In this document: piece by piece, positions 1-10,444 of the stretch | Layout of the letters: the number at the start of each line of letters is the position of its first letter | Position numbering within the stretch: the first letter of the stretch is position 1 | NCBI GenBank assembly: GCA_037893225.1 | Contig: JAZGUH010000104.1 | Span: 62,001-126,000 of the forward strand | From: Hippasteria phrygiana | Lineage: Eukaryota; Echinodermata; Asteroidea; Valvatida; Goniasteridae | Length of the DNA: 64,000 nucleotides | Direction: 5' to 3' | Made by a program: the position numbers and the translations under genes | The notes under the pieces: model-generated | The model's database searches: none | Told to the model about the DNA's origin: nothing | What the model saw: only the letters and a program-made list of their open reading frames with translations

Positions 1-460
1 CTTGCGTGTACACGGTTACATCTCCACAGATTTTTAACATTTCTTCCTCAAATACCCACACTGCAAACGTGAGTCATCCCCCCCCCCACACAGCATACAT
101 TTTAACATTTTTACATTTGAAAAGCCCCATTCTATTATATCACAAGTTTGAAAGCTGATATCATCTGGGTATTTTTTGCAGATTTTCTTTTTGAATTCAG
201 GTTAGAGTGTGCACAGGTCACAGACTTTGAGCTTCAGTTTTTCAAAACAAAGGGGTCAAGACTCTAACAACTACAAAAGGCTATAGCAGGGTCCGAGACT
301 GAGCTACACTGGACGGCAACACATAAAACATCAAATTAAAGCTTATTTCATGTACATTCAGGAAATTTTCTCAGTTTTCAGCTTCTTTGCATAAGTTTCG
401 TGGGGCCAGACCACACATGTATATATGTACAATGTACATAGACTTCTTCGCAAATATAAA
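1..460. other. no gene seen; AT-rich sequence with a poly-C run
   Basis: No coding region, RNA gene or recognised element could be supported here. The stretch contains a 10-base C run near position 68 and otherwise AT-rich unique-looking sequence. Confidence 0.5.
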
Positions 461-576
461 TACCGCCTGGTTGAGACGTACGTCACAATGGTCAGAGGGG
501 ATTGTGGGAAGAAATGAGACTGCTTTTTCCTTCCCACAATGCCTTTTGACCATTGTGACGTCTCAACCAGGTGGTA
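461..576. mobile_element. foldback MITE-like hairpin, 116 bp
   Basis: The left edge (TACCGCCTGGTTGAGACG) is the inverse of the right edge (CGTCTCAACCAGGTGGTA), with two mismatches. Pairing continues inward: the left arm reads GTCACAATGGTCA and the right arm reads TGACCATTGTGAC, then ATTGTGGGAAG pairs with CTTCCCACAAT. Nearly the whole element can fold into one hairpin of about 45 bp per arm with a short loop around 513-530. This is the structure of a small non-autonomous foldback DNA element. No target duplication was identified, so the superfamily is unknown. The frame running across it is an artefact. Confidence 0.7.
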
Positions 577-1035
577 TTTTCGATATTGTCTATGTATATG
601 TATGCCCTACAAGTTTGGTGCCAGTACCTCCATTTGTGCTGTCTCAAAGCAGGGCCCTTTTACCCTTTTTAGTCGAAGATATTGCCCACTATTGTTGCAA
701 TAAATTTGTGGGGTTTTGTGCACCAGCACTTTGTGGATATTGATAGGCCCAATGGGCTTTTGCTGACTCTGGTAGATGTGTATTGACTACGTAATCAATA
801 GTCACCAACATTCTTGGTAAGAAAAACGGGTTTTCTTTTGTGTCTGCTTGGAAAGGGTTTTAAATTTGTGTGCATGGGGGGAGGGGGAGGGGCCCTTTAC
901 ATTGGCATACAGAAACTGTTTTTCGCACCACATGTACATGTACTAGTACCAGTGTGGTATGTACACTTAGTGGACAATGTACATGCATCACTATAAACTG
1001 TCCAGTAAAAATGTCCCGTAGTGTGATAACCCTGG

Positions 1036-1112
1036 ATCAGGGGTTTGAACCCTTGCCAATTAGGACAGCCGCAGAACACAGTTCAACACCTTAACTGCTG
1101 GGCCACAAAGAG
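1036..1112 (-). mobile_element. tRNA-derived SINE head (minus strand)
   Basis: Read on the minus strand this has an A-box-like stretch (TGGCCCAGCAGTTAAGG, at about 1090-1106) and a B-box-like stretch (GGGTTCAAACCCC, at about 1040-1053), spaced as in a tRNA. The B box and the total length of about 75 bases fit a tRNA-type RNA polymerase III promoter. A clean acceptor stem is not obvious, so a SINE head or tRNA pseudogene is more likely than a working tRNA gene. Confidence 0.5.
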
Positions 1113-1212
1113 CTTTACTGATTGTAAAAACTTTGTCGGTCTGTGATTTCTTAGGCCCTCTCAACACGTACAAAATGGAAGGCTGTGTATACCAGAATAC
1201 ATGTATGTGTAT

Positions 1213-1286
1213 GGCAAGATAGCTCAGTTGGTAGAGCACCAGTACAGTAACTCCGAGGTCGCAGGTTCAAATACCACTCAGTCTGA
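1213..1286 (+). mobile_element. tRNA-derived SINE head (plus strand)
   Basis: The sequence carries a typical A box (TAGCTCAGTTGGTAGAGCA, from 1219) and a B box (GGTTCAAATACC, about 1264-1275) at tRNA spacing. The acceptor arms do not pair well, which argues for a SINE or tRNA pseudogene. The following 100 bases contain an inverted pair (CCACAGACATGG / CCATGTCTGTGG, about 1310-1352), which may be part of the SINE body. Confidence 0.55.
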
Positions 1287-1399
1287 ATGTTAACTTTTCT
1301 CCATGTTTGACCACAGACATGGATTTTACATGGGTTGTGCCATGTCTGTGGTAGAACTCGGGAACAGCCCTTTAATGTTGGGATTATATTGACCATGCA

Positions 1400-2430
1400 A
1401 ACTACACGTATCTGTCATGACATGACTTGAATGAGTAATCCTGGGCAACAATTGCAGATTTAAAGGCCTTGCATTCAGTGGATGGACAAACAGGGCATTT
1501 TTTTTATATTAATCTTCCCCTGGGGAGAATGCCACAGGAAGCATGCTTTGGGTTTGAAAAGTTGAAGGAGGCTTGATGTGCTGGTACATGTATGATGTAC
1601 TTGCATGATAACAGGCCATGCATTGTTGAGCTGGCTGGCTTCCTTAGAGAATCCTGTCATTTTAAAAAAAAAATTAGTAGGAAATGTGTAAAAATTGTTC
1701 ACCAAGGCCATGTAAAATATGTACCAGTACATGTAGTTTGGGATAAATAAGACACTTGACAGCTGTTGTACAGTAAAAACAGGGACAACACTTGACCTTT
1801 GCTTAAGTGTGACTTTATCCATTTGACAGTCAGGTCACTGTAATAAATGGTCAAGTGTGATTGAAATTGGTGGTATGGTGAACCTTTTGGATGGCCAGTC
1901 ATTTTTGTTGTTGAGATGAGTTTATTATGGGTTATCACAAGTGTTTTACATGTATTGCAACCTCTGTGATACGTAGGGATTGCTTGCAGTTTTCAAAGTA
2001 TTTTCTTGATCAATTTGTTAATGACTGATGTCATTATAAAGCTGCTGTGTCAGTGTTTTCGGGTGTGTCGCCCTAGAAAATACATTTTTATATTGATTAT
2101 TATTAGCATTTATAAGCATTTTCGGTCTCTGGTCAGTGCGCGCGTCGATTTTGATCATGTCCTTCATTTGTTTTCTCCAAATTTTCCGCGGTAGCTACAA
2201 CATCGCCCACTATTGACTCAAAAAGGCCTCTGGTCTAAACATAAATGCAGCATACTCACATTTACAAAAAGAAAATAAAGCAATGTCTAAAAGCTGGCTT
2301 GGACCATTGGCAGTCTGTCTGTTTAAAAAAACAAAACGGGTTCTGTTCTGAATGTGTAGCAGGGCTTTTGGAGGCAAAGTCCAAGTCATAAAAGTTGCCT
2401 TGGCTGTATGGCAAATGTGAAGGAAAGCAT
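1400..2430. other. no gene seen
   Basis: Several short frames exist on both strands but none has a recognisable domain, codon bias or splice context. The sequence is AT-rich with scattered ACATGTA motifs. Confidence 0.5.
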
Positions 2431-2439
2431 TTAGGATAC

Positions 2440-2635
2440 ATACATGTAGGCAAACGAGGAGGGCACCTACATGTATGCAGGCAAATGAGGGGCACCAAGC
2501 AGATGTGGAGGGCACCAGGGCACATGGAGGACACCAAGGCATGGGGAGAGCATCTAGGCAAATGAGGGGCACCAAGGCAAATGATGGAGGAGGACACCAA
2601 GGCATACGAGGACACAAACAAGCAAAATAGTACCC
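2440..2635. repeat. degenerate minisatellite
   Basis: A purine-rich unit of roughly 25-40 bases built on GGCAAATGAGGGGCACCAAG recurs with variable length and substitutions. The long minus-strand frames here (164 and 119 codons, rich in Cys, Pro and Leu) are a consequence of the repeat and not genes. Confidence 0.65.
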
Positions 2636-2892
2636 ACCTTGTCTGTACAATCCAAGCTTAAAAAAAAAAAAACACAAAAAAACCACCAAAAAACCCCCCC
2701 CCAAAAAACAACGTATCGCCTCATCAAATCCGGAACTTGGGTCTGACCAGAGACTGACTATTTTTTGTTTTGGCCTTGCATGTATACATGTAAGTTATGA
2801 GCGTTCCAATGAGACTTCCACACAACAAATAAATGGATAAGTACCAGATTGAATAGGGTTCAAAATTTGAATTAAGAGTGGGACAATCCTAA

Positions 2893-3113
2893 TAAACCAG
2901 TTTGGTATCTCAAAGGTCAAAGATTGTTCGGGATAAAATTGCTGACGTAATGTCATGCTACAATGTATGTTACGTGAACGCCCATTCTGATTGAATTTAA
3001 CATGTGCGCGTTGTGCGACCACCTTTTGCGTTCCCAAGCGCTTTAGGTCACATGGTTCATTCGGGATAAAATGTCACTGTGCACATGCGCAGTTGAAATA
3101 CCGAACTGGCTTA
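2893..3113 (-). mobile_element. 221-bp MITE (copy 1 of a family also at 26708-26927)
   Basis: The ends are an inverted repeat: TAAACCAGTTTGGTATCTCAA on the left is matched inverted by TTGAAATACCGAACTGGCTTA on the right. A second copy lies inverted at 26708-26927 with clear similarity along its length. The internal stretch near 3000-3050 (GTGCGACCACCTTTTGCGTT) is shared. Superfamily unresolved. Confidence 0.75.
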
Positions 3114-3254
3114 TTCCCACACATCAACCTTCGCAGTGTTCTAACTTCTAACCAGGGTGACATTATAGCATAGGGGCATTTTGCGCACGGATGGACAATG
3201 TGAGCACAGAGCACGAAGCCCTTATGGCGTGGGGTCGAGGGTCCGCTTAAAGAG

Positions 3255-3737
3255 CAACTCCAACAGTTTTGAAAAGTGTTAGAATTAAATGTTATTGTGT
3301 TCAATATATAATAAATTACTTATTCATTGCAAAATCATGTTTGTTTTCCTTGTCAATGTTGTGTTATTTTGTGAGAAATTATTACCAGTTTCTTTCGAGT
3401 TTATGAAAACTTTCCACAAATTGGCCGCTGGCGGCGCTGTTGAGAAATGAAAGAAACACGATGTAGTACCGTAGAAAGCTGCACGCGATGTCATGTGCAT
3501 GTCATGTGCATGTTATGTTCAACGGTAATACGTCAGAAATGAATATTCATTAGATGTAAATGACGTCACGCTTGTTTTCACGAAACTGGTATAGACTCGC
3601 GGAAAGAAAAGGCAACAAATTTTTTTTACATAAAAACAGGCGTCAAAGATAGGGATCTTGACAAGTATCTCTTTTATTTGACATAGCTCTTCTCAATTAA
3701 ATCGAAACCTAAAAAAAGTTAGGAATCGTTGGAGTTG
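3255..3737. mobile_element. possible MITE with CAACTCCAAC termini
   Basis: The ends are CAACTCCAAC (from about 3255) and GTTGGAGTTG (3728-3737), a perfect 10-bp terminal inverted repeat enclosing about 480 bases. No second copy or clear target duplication was found in the window. A chance inverted pair cannot be excluded. The interior contains two ATGTCATGTGC repeats and a palindromic TGACGTCA. Confidence 0.4.
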
Positions 3738-3739
3738 GA

Positions 3740-4600
3740 GGGGCCCGAAATTTTTTGGATTCTAGATGCTCTGTGGTGCATTCTGAGGCAATTCCTGGCC
3801 ACTTTCCCTTGACAGTTTTCAGCAAATATTTTAAAGATTATACAGGCAAAATTGAATTCATTTGAAATTGTTCAGAATATACACTTGCTCTTGAATTTAT
3901 AGCATAGGGGCAGGATTCAAGCTTAGCGCTAATTTCCAAAAGCGAAGTGGGTGCTAGCGCTATTTAATGCCTGGCTAGAACACTGAATCTTCGTGCTCAG
4001 CACAATAAAACAGTATTTCAGGAAGACCATTCAAAAACAGTTTTCTTCAATAATTTGTTAGTAGGGGGGAAAGTCTATTAAACTGAAATTTTCAGTCATA
4101 TGAATTTGTCTCATGTACACATGAATGCATATATAGATGTACATAAGGTACATGTACATGTAGTCATTGTGCCTATGGGTGTTTCACAAGCTTTCACAGT
4201 TCTTGGATACTTGTACAAATACAAGTGCATGATGCCACATTGGCGACAGATGAGTTTGTATTAGAATGGGCCTCCATTAATCCAAACATTCTATATGCGT
4301 TGACAGACATGACTCTCTTCCCCCCCCATCCAGCTCTCTCCTCCTAGGGCATCCCTGTGTTTAGGAGTTAACATGATGCATGTGTTATGGAGCATAAAAT
4401 CGGTAATTGCTTTGCTGATGGAAAAAACATTTGTCTCCCTGTCGTTCAATTAAGTTTCGGAAAAATGTGTTATTTGTATGTCAGTTTGTGAATCTGGATT
4501 ATATAGAATTGAACATCAAGCTCTTATTGTGGGATTCAGGTATCCTGAACTTACATATGTACACTGTAAGTCCAGCCTAATCTTTAAAACAGAATCGTGT
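3740..4600. other. no gene seen
   Basis: AT-rich sequence with an ACATGTACATGTA cluster near 4146 and an 8-C run near 4320. No feature can be supported. Confidence 0.45.
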
Positions 4601-4659
4601 GGTTTCAAATGGGATTTGAACCTAAAGCCTTTCACAGAGACTCAAGAGCAGCATGTGAT

Positions 4660-4965
4660 ACTAAAACATGTCAATAAAACCCCTAAGCTTCCCAAATCCT
4701 CTTTGCCAAATGGAGGAATTTGGAGGATTGAGGGTCTTTGGAAGTTGAAGCATCGGAGGATTTTGCAGGATTTTGCAGGATTGAGGGCATAAGAGGATTT
4801 TTCCTCTTGAGGAAAATGGAGGATCTAGGTCATCAGGCCCAATCTGGTGCTGGATGATTTCGAAGGATTGAGGTTACTTGGGATATTTACGAAAACTCAT
4901 GCAGTGGTAGGATTCAGGTTACACGTAGGAAAAATGATGTAGGAAGTTAGGCTGTAGTGTGTGCA
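4660..4965 (+). repeat. dispersed repeat, 'CCTCCAAAATCC' family (copy 1)
   Basis: This stretch, rich in GGAGGATT, is the inverted counterpart of 55135-55500. Shared landmarks include CCCAAATCCTCTTTGCC, GTTGAAGCATCGGAGGATTT and GGTCATCAGGCCCAATCTG. Two copies 50 kb apart in opposite orientation show it is a dispersed element. Just upstream, GGGATTTGAACC near 4611 resembles a B box read on the minus strand, so the element may be SINE-related. The 104-codon frame here is not a gene. Confidence 0.65.
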
Positions 4966-5185
4966 ACCTGAAAAGTAAAAATTCTACCCTTGATGTACAC
5001 TAACTCCAGGTGTTCCCCCCTTCCCCCAAGAGGAGACAAAAACGAGCACAATCTGGCTCTAAATGGTCGCGTGGCCTCTTACGATATTTTGCCAGCAACC
5101 CCAGGGAGGAATATGACGCAGTGGTTTCTTCAGCACACCAGGGAAAAGTCGGCACTGAAGTTTGACAGAAGGTGTGCAGTAAGCT

Positions 5186-5204
5186 CCCCCCCCCCCCCCC
5201 CCCC
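5186..5204 (+). repeat. poly-C run, 19 bases
   Basis: Uninterrupted C homopolymer, one of about 23 C runs of at least 9 bases found on this strand. Confidence 0.9.
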
Positions 5205-5226
5205 TCCGGCCTGGGTCTTTTTTTGT

Positions 5227-5283
5227 GTGTCATCGCCACAGCCGCGTGCGATAGCTCCGCGGCTATAGCTTGCGGCGATGAAG
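5227..5283. other. GC-rich imperfect hairpin
   Basis: CATCGCC on the left pairs with GGCGATG on the right, and inner GCCGCG pairs with CGCGGC. This GC-rich foldback stands out from AT-rich surroundings. Its function is unknown. Confidence 0.35.
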
Positions 5284-5509
5284 GGAAATTGATCTGTAAT
5301 ACACCTGCAGAGTTATCATGTTTGGATTGGCAGAGGGGCTTTATTTAGCACCGACCATTGGGAAAGCTCATCGGGTAAAGCCATGATGATTAAATAACGG
5401 CAGAAAGCATACTCGTCAGGATAATCACATCCTCACTGTATTTGGGCCTTGTCGCCACCAGGTCTCCTCTTGGGTTTTTTTTCTCCACACGCACACACAC
5501 ACACACATG

Positions 5510-5720
5510 TAAATGTGTATCGACCACCAAACGTGGACGTCCTATTGTTCCCTCTTTTGTTTGTACTTTAACTCTTTCGGAAGACCTCCATATGTTTTGT
5601 ACACACTCCCAATCGCAGACGTATGCTGGGAATCGCGGACAATATTGTTCTCTTTTGTTCTCCAACATTTTTCGTCCTTGTTTGAATACCTTAATGCCCC
5701 CACACATTTGTGTTAGATAC
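5510..5720 (+). repeat. diverged partial copy of the 365-bp repeat found at 41275-42005
   Basis: Shared landmarks are a TCCTATTGTTCCCTCTTTTG-like stretch, TTTGTACTTTAACT followed by TTTC(G/A)GAAG, and CATATGTTTTGTACAC. The frames on both strands here are by-products of the repeat. Confidence 0.55.
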
Positions 5721-5758
5721 ATACATACTTGTACCTTGTGTGGACATTCTCGTTTAGT

Positions 5759-5826
5759 CTGAGGACTTGGGATAATAGGGGATTAGTGATTACAATACAA
5801 CTGAGGACCTGAGCCCAAGTCCTCAG
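5759..5826. repeat. short inverted repeat, 13-bp arms
   Basis: CTGAGGACTTGGG (5759-5771) is matched by its exact inverse CCCAAGTCCTCAG (5814-5826). A further GAGTCCTCAGTAGT lies near 5909. It may be the remnant of a foldback element. Confidence 0.55.
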
Positions 5827-6440
5827 TAGTGTTCATTTACAAAACTTATGGTATTAAATTTGTTGAGAAAAAGTCCAAATGTTGGGAACAATGCAAGAGT
5901 TCAGCTTGAGTCCTCAGTAGTACAGTAAAACAGGACTACATGTGTCTGCAGTTGTGGACCCTTAGAAATATGTTGCATTGCATTGTGGGACAGTATGAAC
6001 TACGAATGAGGATTTTGCCTAGAGCAAGTCCCCCCCATGTCACATAATGGCACTGGACATTCCCATTGTGATGACTATCTGTAAAAGGCTTTGTGGACCA
6101 CACACAATAATCACGAGTTGGGTCTCATTAAAGGTTTACAGATATACTGGTAGTGTGCAGTGTGTTTATAATGTTGCGCTGCATTGTTAGACAGTCTGTG
6201 CTAGTGGATGGGGATTTTAAATCAAACAATTTTTATATGATTTTGCATGCACCCTTCGGGGTTTAGGGTTATAAAAGAATCCCATATTTCAAAAGTGATC
6301 TGATCTGCAATGTCTAAAAAAAAAACAATGCTTGTGCATAGGGGGTGGGGTGGGGGAACTTGTCAATATAGCTTTTAAATGCTTGACGTTGTTAGTAACA
6401 TCATCTGGCATACATGTAGTTTCTCTGGCATCTTTTAAAG

Positions 6441-6612
6441 ATTTATCCACTATTTAGATCTGGGCCCAGCAAAACCATAAGGGTGGTGGTAGAGTTGGCA
6501 ACCTACATGTAAAATGTGGCCAACCCCACCACCTCTGATTATTATGGTAGACATGTAGCCCATTACCTGGTGTAGAGTGGCTTTTTAGCCTTGTATTGGG
6601 CGACTTGACACT
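6441..6612 (-). repeat. dispersed repeat family F, minus-strand copy
   Basis: Inverted relative to the copies at 20649-20880, 42563-42740 and 48282-48490. Shared landmarks (read on minus) are GTCGCCCAATACAAGGCTAA, GGTGGTGGGGTTGGCCACAT and TGGGCCCAGATCTAAATAG. With four copies in 64 kb this is an abundant interspersed element. Terminal structure is not clear enough to name a class. Confidence 0.7.
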
Positions 6613-9065
6613 TCACTGCACACTTCTAGTCTGATAGTCTCTTCCTAAAAGGGGTATATGGTGCCATGGTGCATGTGTTCTTATTCCTTCATGGTATGCT
6701 GGAACAGATCACACCACATTGAAATGTCTATTTAGTTGTGGAGGTAGGAAATGCTGTATGTGTACATGTAAACCCAGCTAAATCCACTGTATTGATTGAC
6801 ATTATCTGTAATTGACATCTGACAACAAACCCAATTGCTAGGAAAGCAGAGAACAAACGGGTCCTAATGATTGATTTTGGCTTGATGACCAGTGGCCTGG
6901 CATGTACGCACATGTGACGTTTGGTTCGTACATGTGATGTTTGGTTCGTGTATGCGCCGTTGGCTCAACTGGAAATTAATGACTGGCTATCTCTGGCATA
7001 CAGCGCTGATTGGCCGGAAGGAAGCGGCAAATTTGTTGTGCTTCTGCAGGAAGTTGTTGGAAGTCCAGAAAAAAGGCGTGCGTCCTCCCCTCGTTTCTTG
7101 GCATTGCGGCATTTAAAAATCATGTTCTAAGCACTTTTTGAAATTCTTTTTAGTTCAAAGAAACACTTGCCTGCACAGGTTCATGCATACACGAAAGTAT
7201 ATTGCATTGGCAGGTTTAATCATGGAGAAATAACACATTTCTCCATGGTTTAATATACATGTACAACCCTAACACTGCTGAATCCACCTATATCAATACA
7301 AATTTTCACACACCCTAGGGGGTTAGGGGTTAAATGTAAGTGTACAGTGTATATGTACTCATTGTGTACAGTTAAATACTGGCAGTTTTAAAATAGATGT
7401 GCCACATGTACACATGCACACTGCACATCTTTGCAAATCAAAGACATTTAAGCCTGGTAATGGTATTATGCAAATTTGGATCGTTTTTGAAATAGTTGAA
7501 AATGATTGACACACGTGTGTATATATTGCGCATACAACATATATACACATTTAAGCATGTACATGTAGTGATCAGATTCTTTTGATGTAAAATCCTTTTT
7601 TACAATGTACACATGTAGGTGTAATGTTGAAATACATGTATCAGTTTTTAAAGTGCATGTACTTAGTACAGAATTGCATTACAATTTCAAAAATGACTGC
7701 ATATTATTTTAGACAGGGCCCAGACCAGGAAAAACTGCCGTTTTTTCCTGTCAAGGTTTTCTCAACGGTTTCATCATCCTGAACCTCAACCATTTGAAAT
7801 TAGCTTGGGGGCCACCCTGATTTTTGCCCCTAATTCAAAATGGCCGCCAAAATCCAAAATGGCCGCCAAAATTACCTAAATTAGATATATACTGCTAATT
7901 ACGTTTAATATCAACGTTTTTTCAGTGGTTCTGTCATCCTGAATCTACACCCATTGAATTTAGCTCCAGAGCCACCCAGAATTTGGCCTCAAATCCAAGA
8001 TGGCCGCCAAAATCTAAAATGGCTGCCAAAATTATCTTAATCAGGTTTATACTACTTGGTTTTTTTCTGCAGGAGCTTTTTTTCAGTGATTTCGTCATCC
8101 TGATCATAAGGCCTATGGAATTAGTCTGGGGAGTACCCAGGATTTGTCCTTGGAATCCAAGATGGCCGCCAAAATGGCCTCCAAAATGGCCGCCAAAATT
8201 ACCTAAATTGGATATATGCTGCTAATTACGTTTAATATCAACGTTTTTTTCAGTGGTTCTGTTATCCTGAATCTACGACCATTGAATTTAGCTCCAAAGC
8301 CACCCAGAATTTGGCCTCAAATCAAAGATGGCCGCCAAAATATAAAATGGCTGCCAAATTGACCCTAATAAGATTTATACTGCTTCTTGGTTGTTTTTCT
8401 GTCAGTTGTCAGTGATTCCGTGATTCCGAAGGCCTTTGAAATTAGTCTGGGGAGTACCCAGGATTTGTCCTTGAATCCAATATGGCCGTCAAAATGGCCT
8501 CCAAAATGGCCACCAAAATGGCCACCAAAAGCATCTTAATTATATTCAAACTACCTCTTCGTTTTTTCCTGTTAACATTTTCTAAAGTTGGTTTCATTAT
8601 GGCGTCCTGAACCTAAGCCTTTTGAAATTAATTTGGGGCTACCCAGGATTTGGCTGCAAATCCAAGATGGCCGCCCAAACAAAAATGGTTAAACGGTCTC
8701 TTATTTGTACCCCATCATTTTCCTTTCTCGGAAATCAGAGTTTATGATTGTCATATACTTTAACTGTACAAATAATCTATACTGTCTTCTCTCCAATTGC
8801 AACATTAGCGAGCAGCCCAGCCTCATCGTGGTCCATCTAGAATTGTTTCCTTGCACGTAATTCGAACATACAGTTTAGAGAAAGGATCAAAGTAATTAAT
8901 TAACAGGTATATATACTTGCTAGTTAACATTGTTTGCGAAATGCATTGCTTTGGATGACATTATTGCTCAACTATTATGTTCTTCTTGTGTAAGTATACT
9001 GTAATTCACGAACAAAAAATTGAATGACTTTTATAATTGTATCTTTACTTCTAGGAATCAGCACT

Positions 9066-9176
9066 ATGGCGGCTACCCCCTTTTTTAGTACAGGAGCAGA
9101 TGACAGAAGACAGTGCCTGCTTTGCAATGAAAATATCAAGGATAAGGATGGTGGTGGACAGTCGTGGCCCAGCTAA
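9066..9176 (+). pseudogene. left-arm copy of a truncated element ORF (MAATPFFSTGADD...)
   Basis: Starting at ATG 9066 the frame reads MAATPFFSTGADDRRQCLLC, then NENIKDKD, and soon leaves the homology where the inverted repeat ends, reaching a stop near 9174. It matches the minus-strand ORF of the right arm with only a few substitutions. A pyrimidine-rich stretch ending TTCTAG just upstream (about 9040-9053) looks like a splice acceptor, so the original gene may have had a 5' untranslated intron. It is broken and too short to function. Confidence 0.5.
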
Positions 9177-9183
9177 TTGAAAT

Positions 9184-9402
9184 TCAGTATAAGGAGGCTG
9201 AGAACATATCACTTGACCATCTGTCAGCCAGTGTTTGGAGAATTTCCAGTCCAGCTTGTGTCACATTTGAGATGTCATCCTTATCCTTGATATTTTCATT
9301 GCAAAGAAGGCATCGTCTTCTGTCATCTGCTCTTGTACTAAAGAAGGGGGTAGCCGCCATAGTGCTGATTCCTAAAAGTAAAGATACAATTGTAAAAGTC
9401 AT
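9184..9402 (-). pseudogene. right-arm copy of a truncated element ORF with CxxC motif
   Basis: The minus-strand frame contains MAATPFFSTRADDRRRCLLC followed by NENIKDKDDISNVTQAGLEI and LQTLADRWSSD, ending at a stop near 9184. The C-x2-C pair after a basic stretch resembles the first half of a metal-binding domain, but the second ligand pair is absent because the copy ends in the spacer. I do not recognise the family. The likely initiator is the Met of MAATPFF, since that start is shared with the left arm; the upstream in-frame Met is not supported by the shared sequence. It is probably the N-terminal remnant of a transposon-encoded or captured gene. Confidence 0.5.
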
Positions 9403-10228
9403 TCAATTTGTGTTCGTGAATTACAGTATACTTACACAAGAAGAACATAATAGTTGAGCAATAATGTCATCCAAAGCAATGCATTTCGCAAACAACAATG
9501 TTAACTAGCAAAATACCTGTCAATTAATTACTTTTATCCTTTCTCTAAACTGTATGTTCGAATTACGTGCAAGGAAACAATTCTAGATGGACAACGACGA
9601 GGCTGGGCTGCTGATGTTGCAATTGGAGAGAAGACAGCATAGATTATTTGTACAGTTAAAGTATGACACTCATAAACTTTGATTTCCGAGAAAGGAAAAT
9701 TATGGGGTACAAATAAGAGACCGTTTAAATCCGATTAAGGTAATTTTGGTAGCCATTTTTATTTGGACGGCCATCTTGGATTTGCAGCCAAATCCCTGGT
9801 AGCCCCAAATTAATTTCAAAAGGCTTAGGTTCAGGACGCCATAATGAAACCATCTTTAGAAAACGTTAACAGGGAAAAAACGAAGAGGTAGTTTGAATAT
9901 AATTAAGATGCTTTTGGCGGCCATTTTGACGGCCATCTTGGATTTCAGGACAAATCCTGGGTATTCCCCAGACTAATTTCAAAGGCCTTAGGTTCAGGAT
10001 GACGAAATCACTGACAACTGACAGAAAAAGAACCAAGAAGCAGTATAAATCTTATTAGGGTAATTTTGGCAGCCATTTTAGATTTTGGCGGCCATCTTTG
10101 ATTTGAGGCCAAATTCTGGGTGGCTTTGGAGCTAAATTCAATGGTTGTAGATTCAGGATGACAGAACCACTGAAAAAAAAGTTGATATTAAACGTAATTA
10201 GCAGTACATATCTAATTTAGGTAATTTT

Positions 10229-10444
10229 GGCGGCCATTTTGGCGGCCATCTTGGCGGCCATCTTGGCGGCCATCTTGGCGGCCATCTTGGCGGCCATCTT
10301 GGCGGCCATCTTGGCGGCCATCTTGGCGGCCATCTTGGCGGCCATCTTGGCGGCCATCTTGGCGGCCATCTTGGCGGCCATCTTGGCGGCCATCTTGGCG
10401 GCCATCTTGGCGGCCATCTTGGCGGCCATCTTGGCGGCCATCTT
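10229..10444. repeat. 12-bp minisatellite, 18 copies of GGCGGCCATCTT
   Basis: Eighteen head-to-tail copies of a 12-base unit; the first is GGCGGCCATTTT and the following 17 are identical. The unit lies inside the right arm of the giant inverted repeat, at the place where the left arm has only two or three such words. Because 12 is a multiple of 3 all frames stay open, giving spurious MAAK and AAIL repeat proteins on the two strands. The reverse complement AAGATGGCCGCC is one base from the vertebrate YY1 consensus AAGATGGCGGC and contains the GCCAT core bound by YY1/PHO proteins. Confidence 0.95.

Noticed and set aside
1213..1286. Functional tRNA gene
   Set aside because: A and B boxes are good but the acceptor stem does not pair and other tRNA-like heads nearby are clearly SINE parts.
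2210..2704. 164-codon minus frame rich in Cys and Pro
   Set aside because: Follows a degenerate minisatellite and a poly-A/poly-C stretch.
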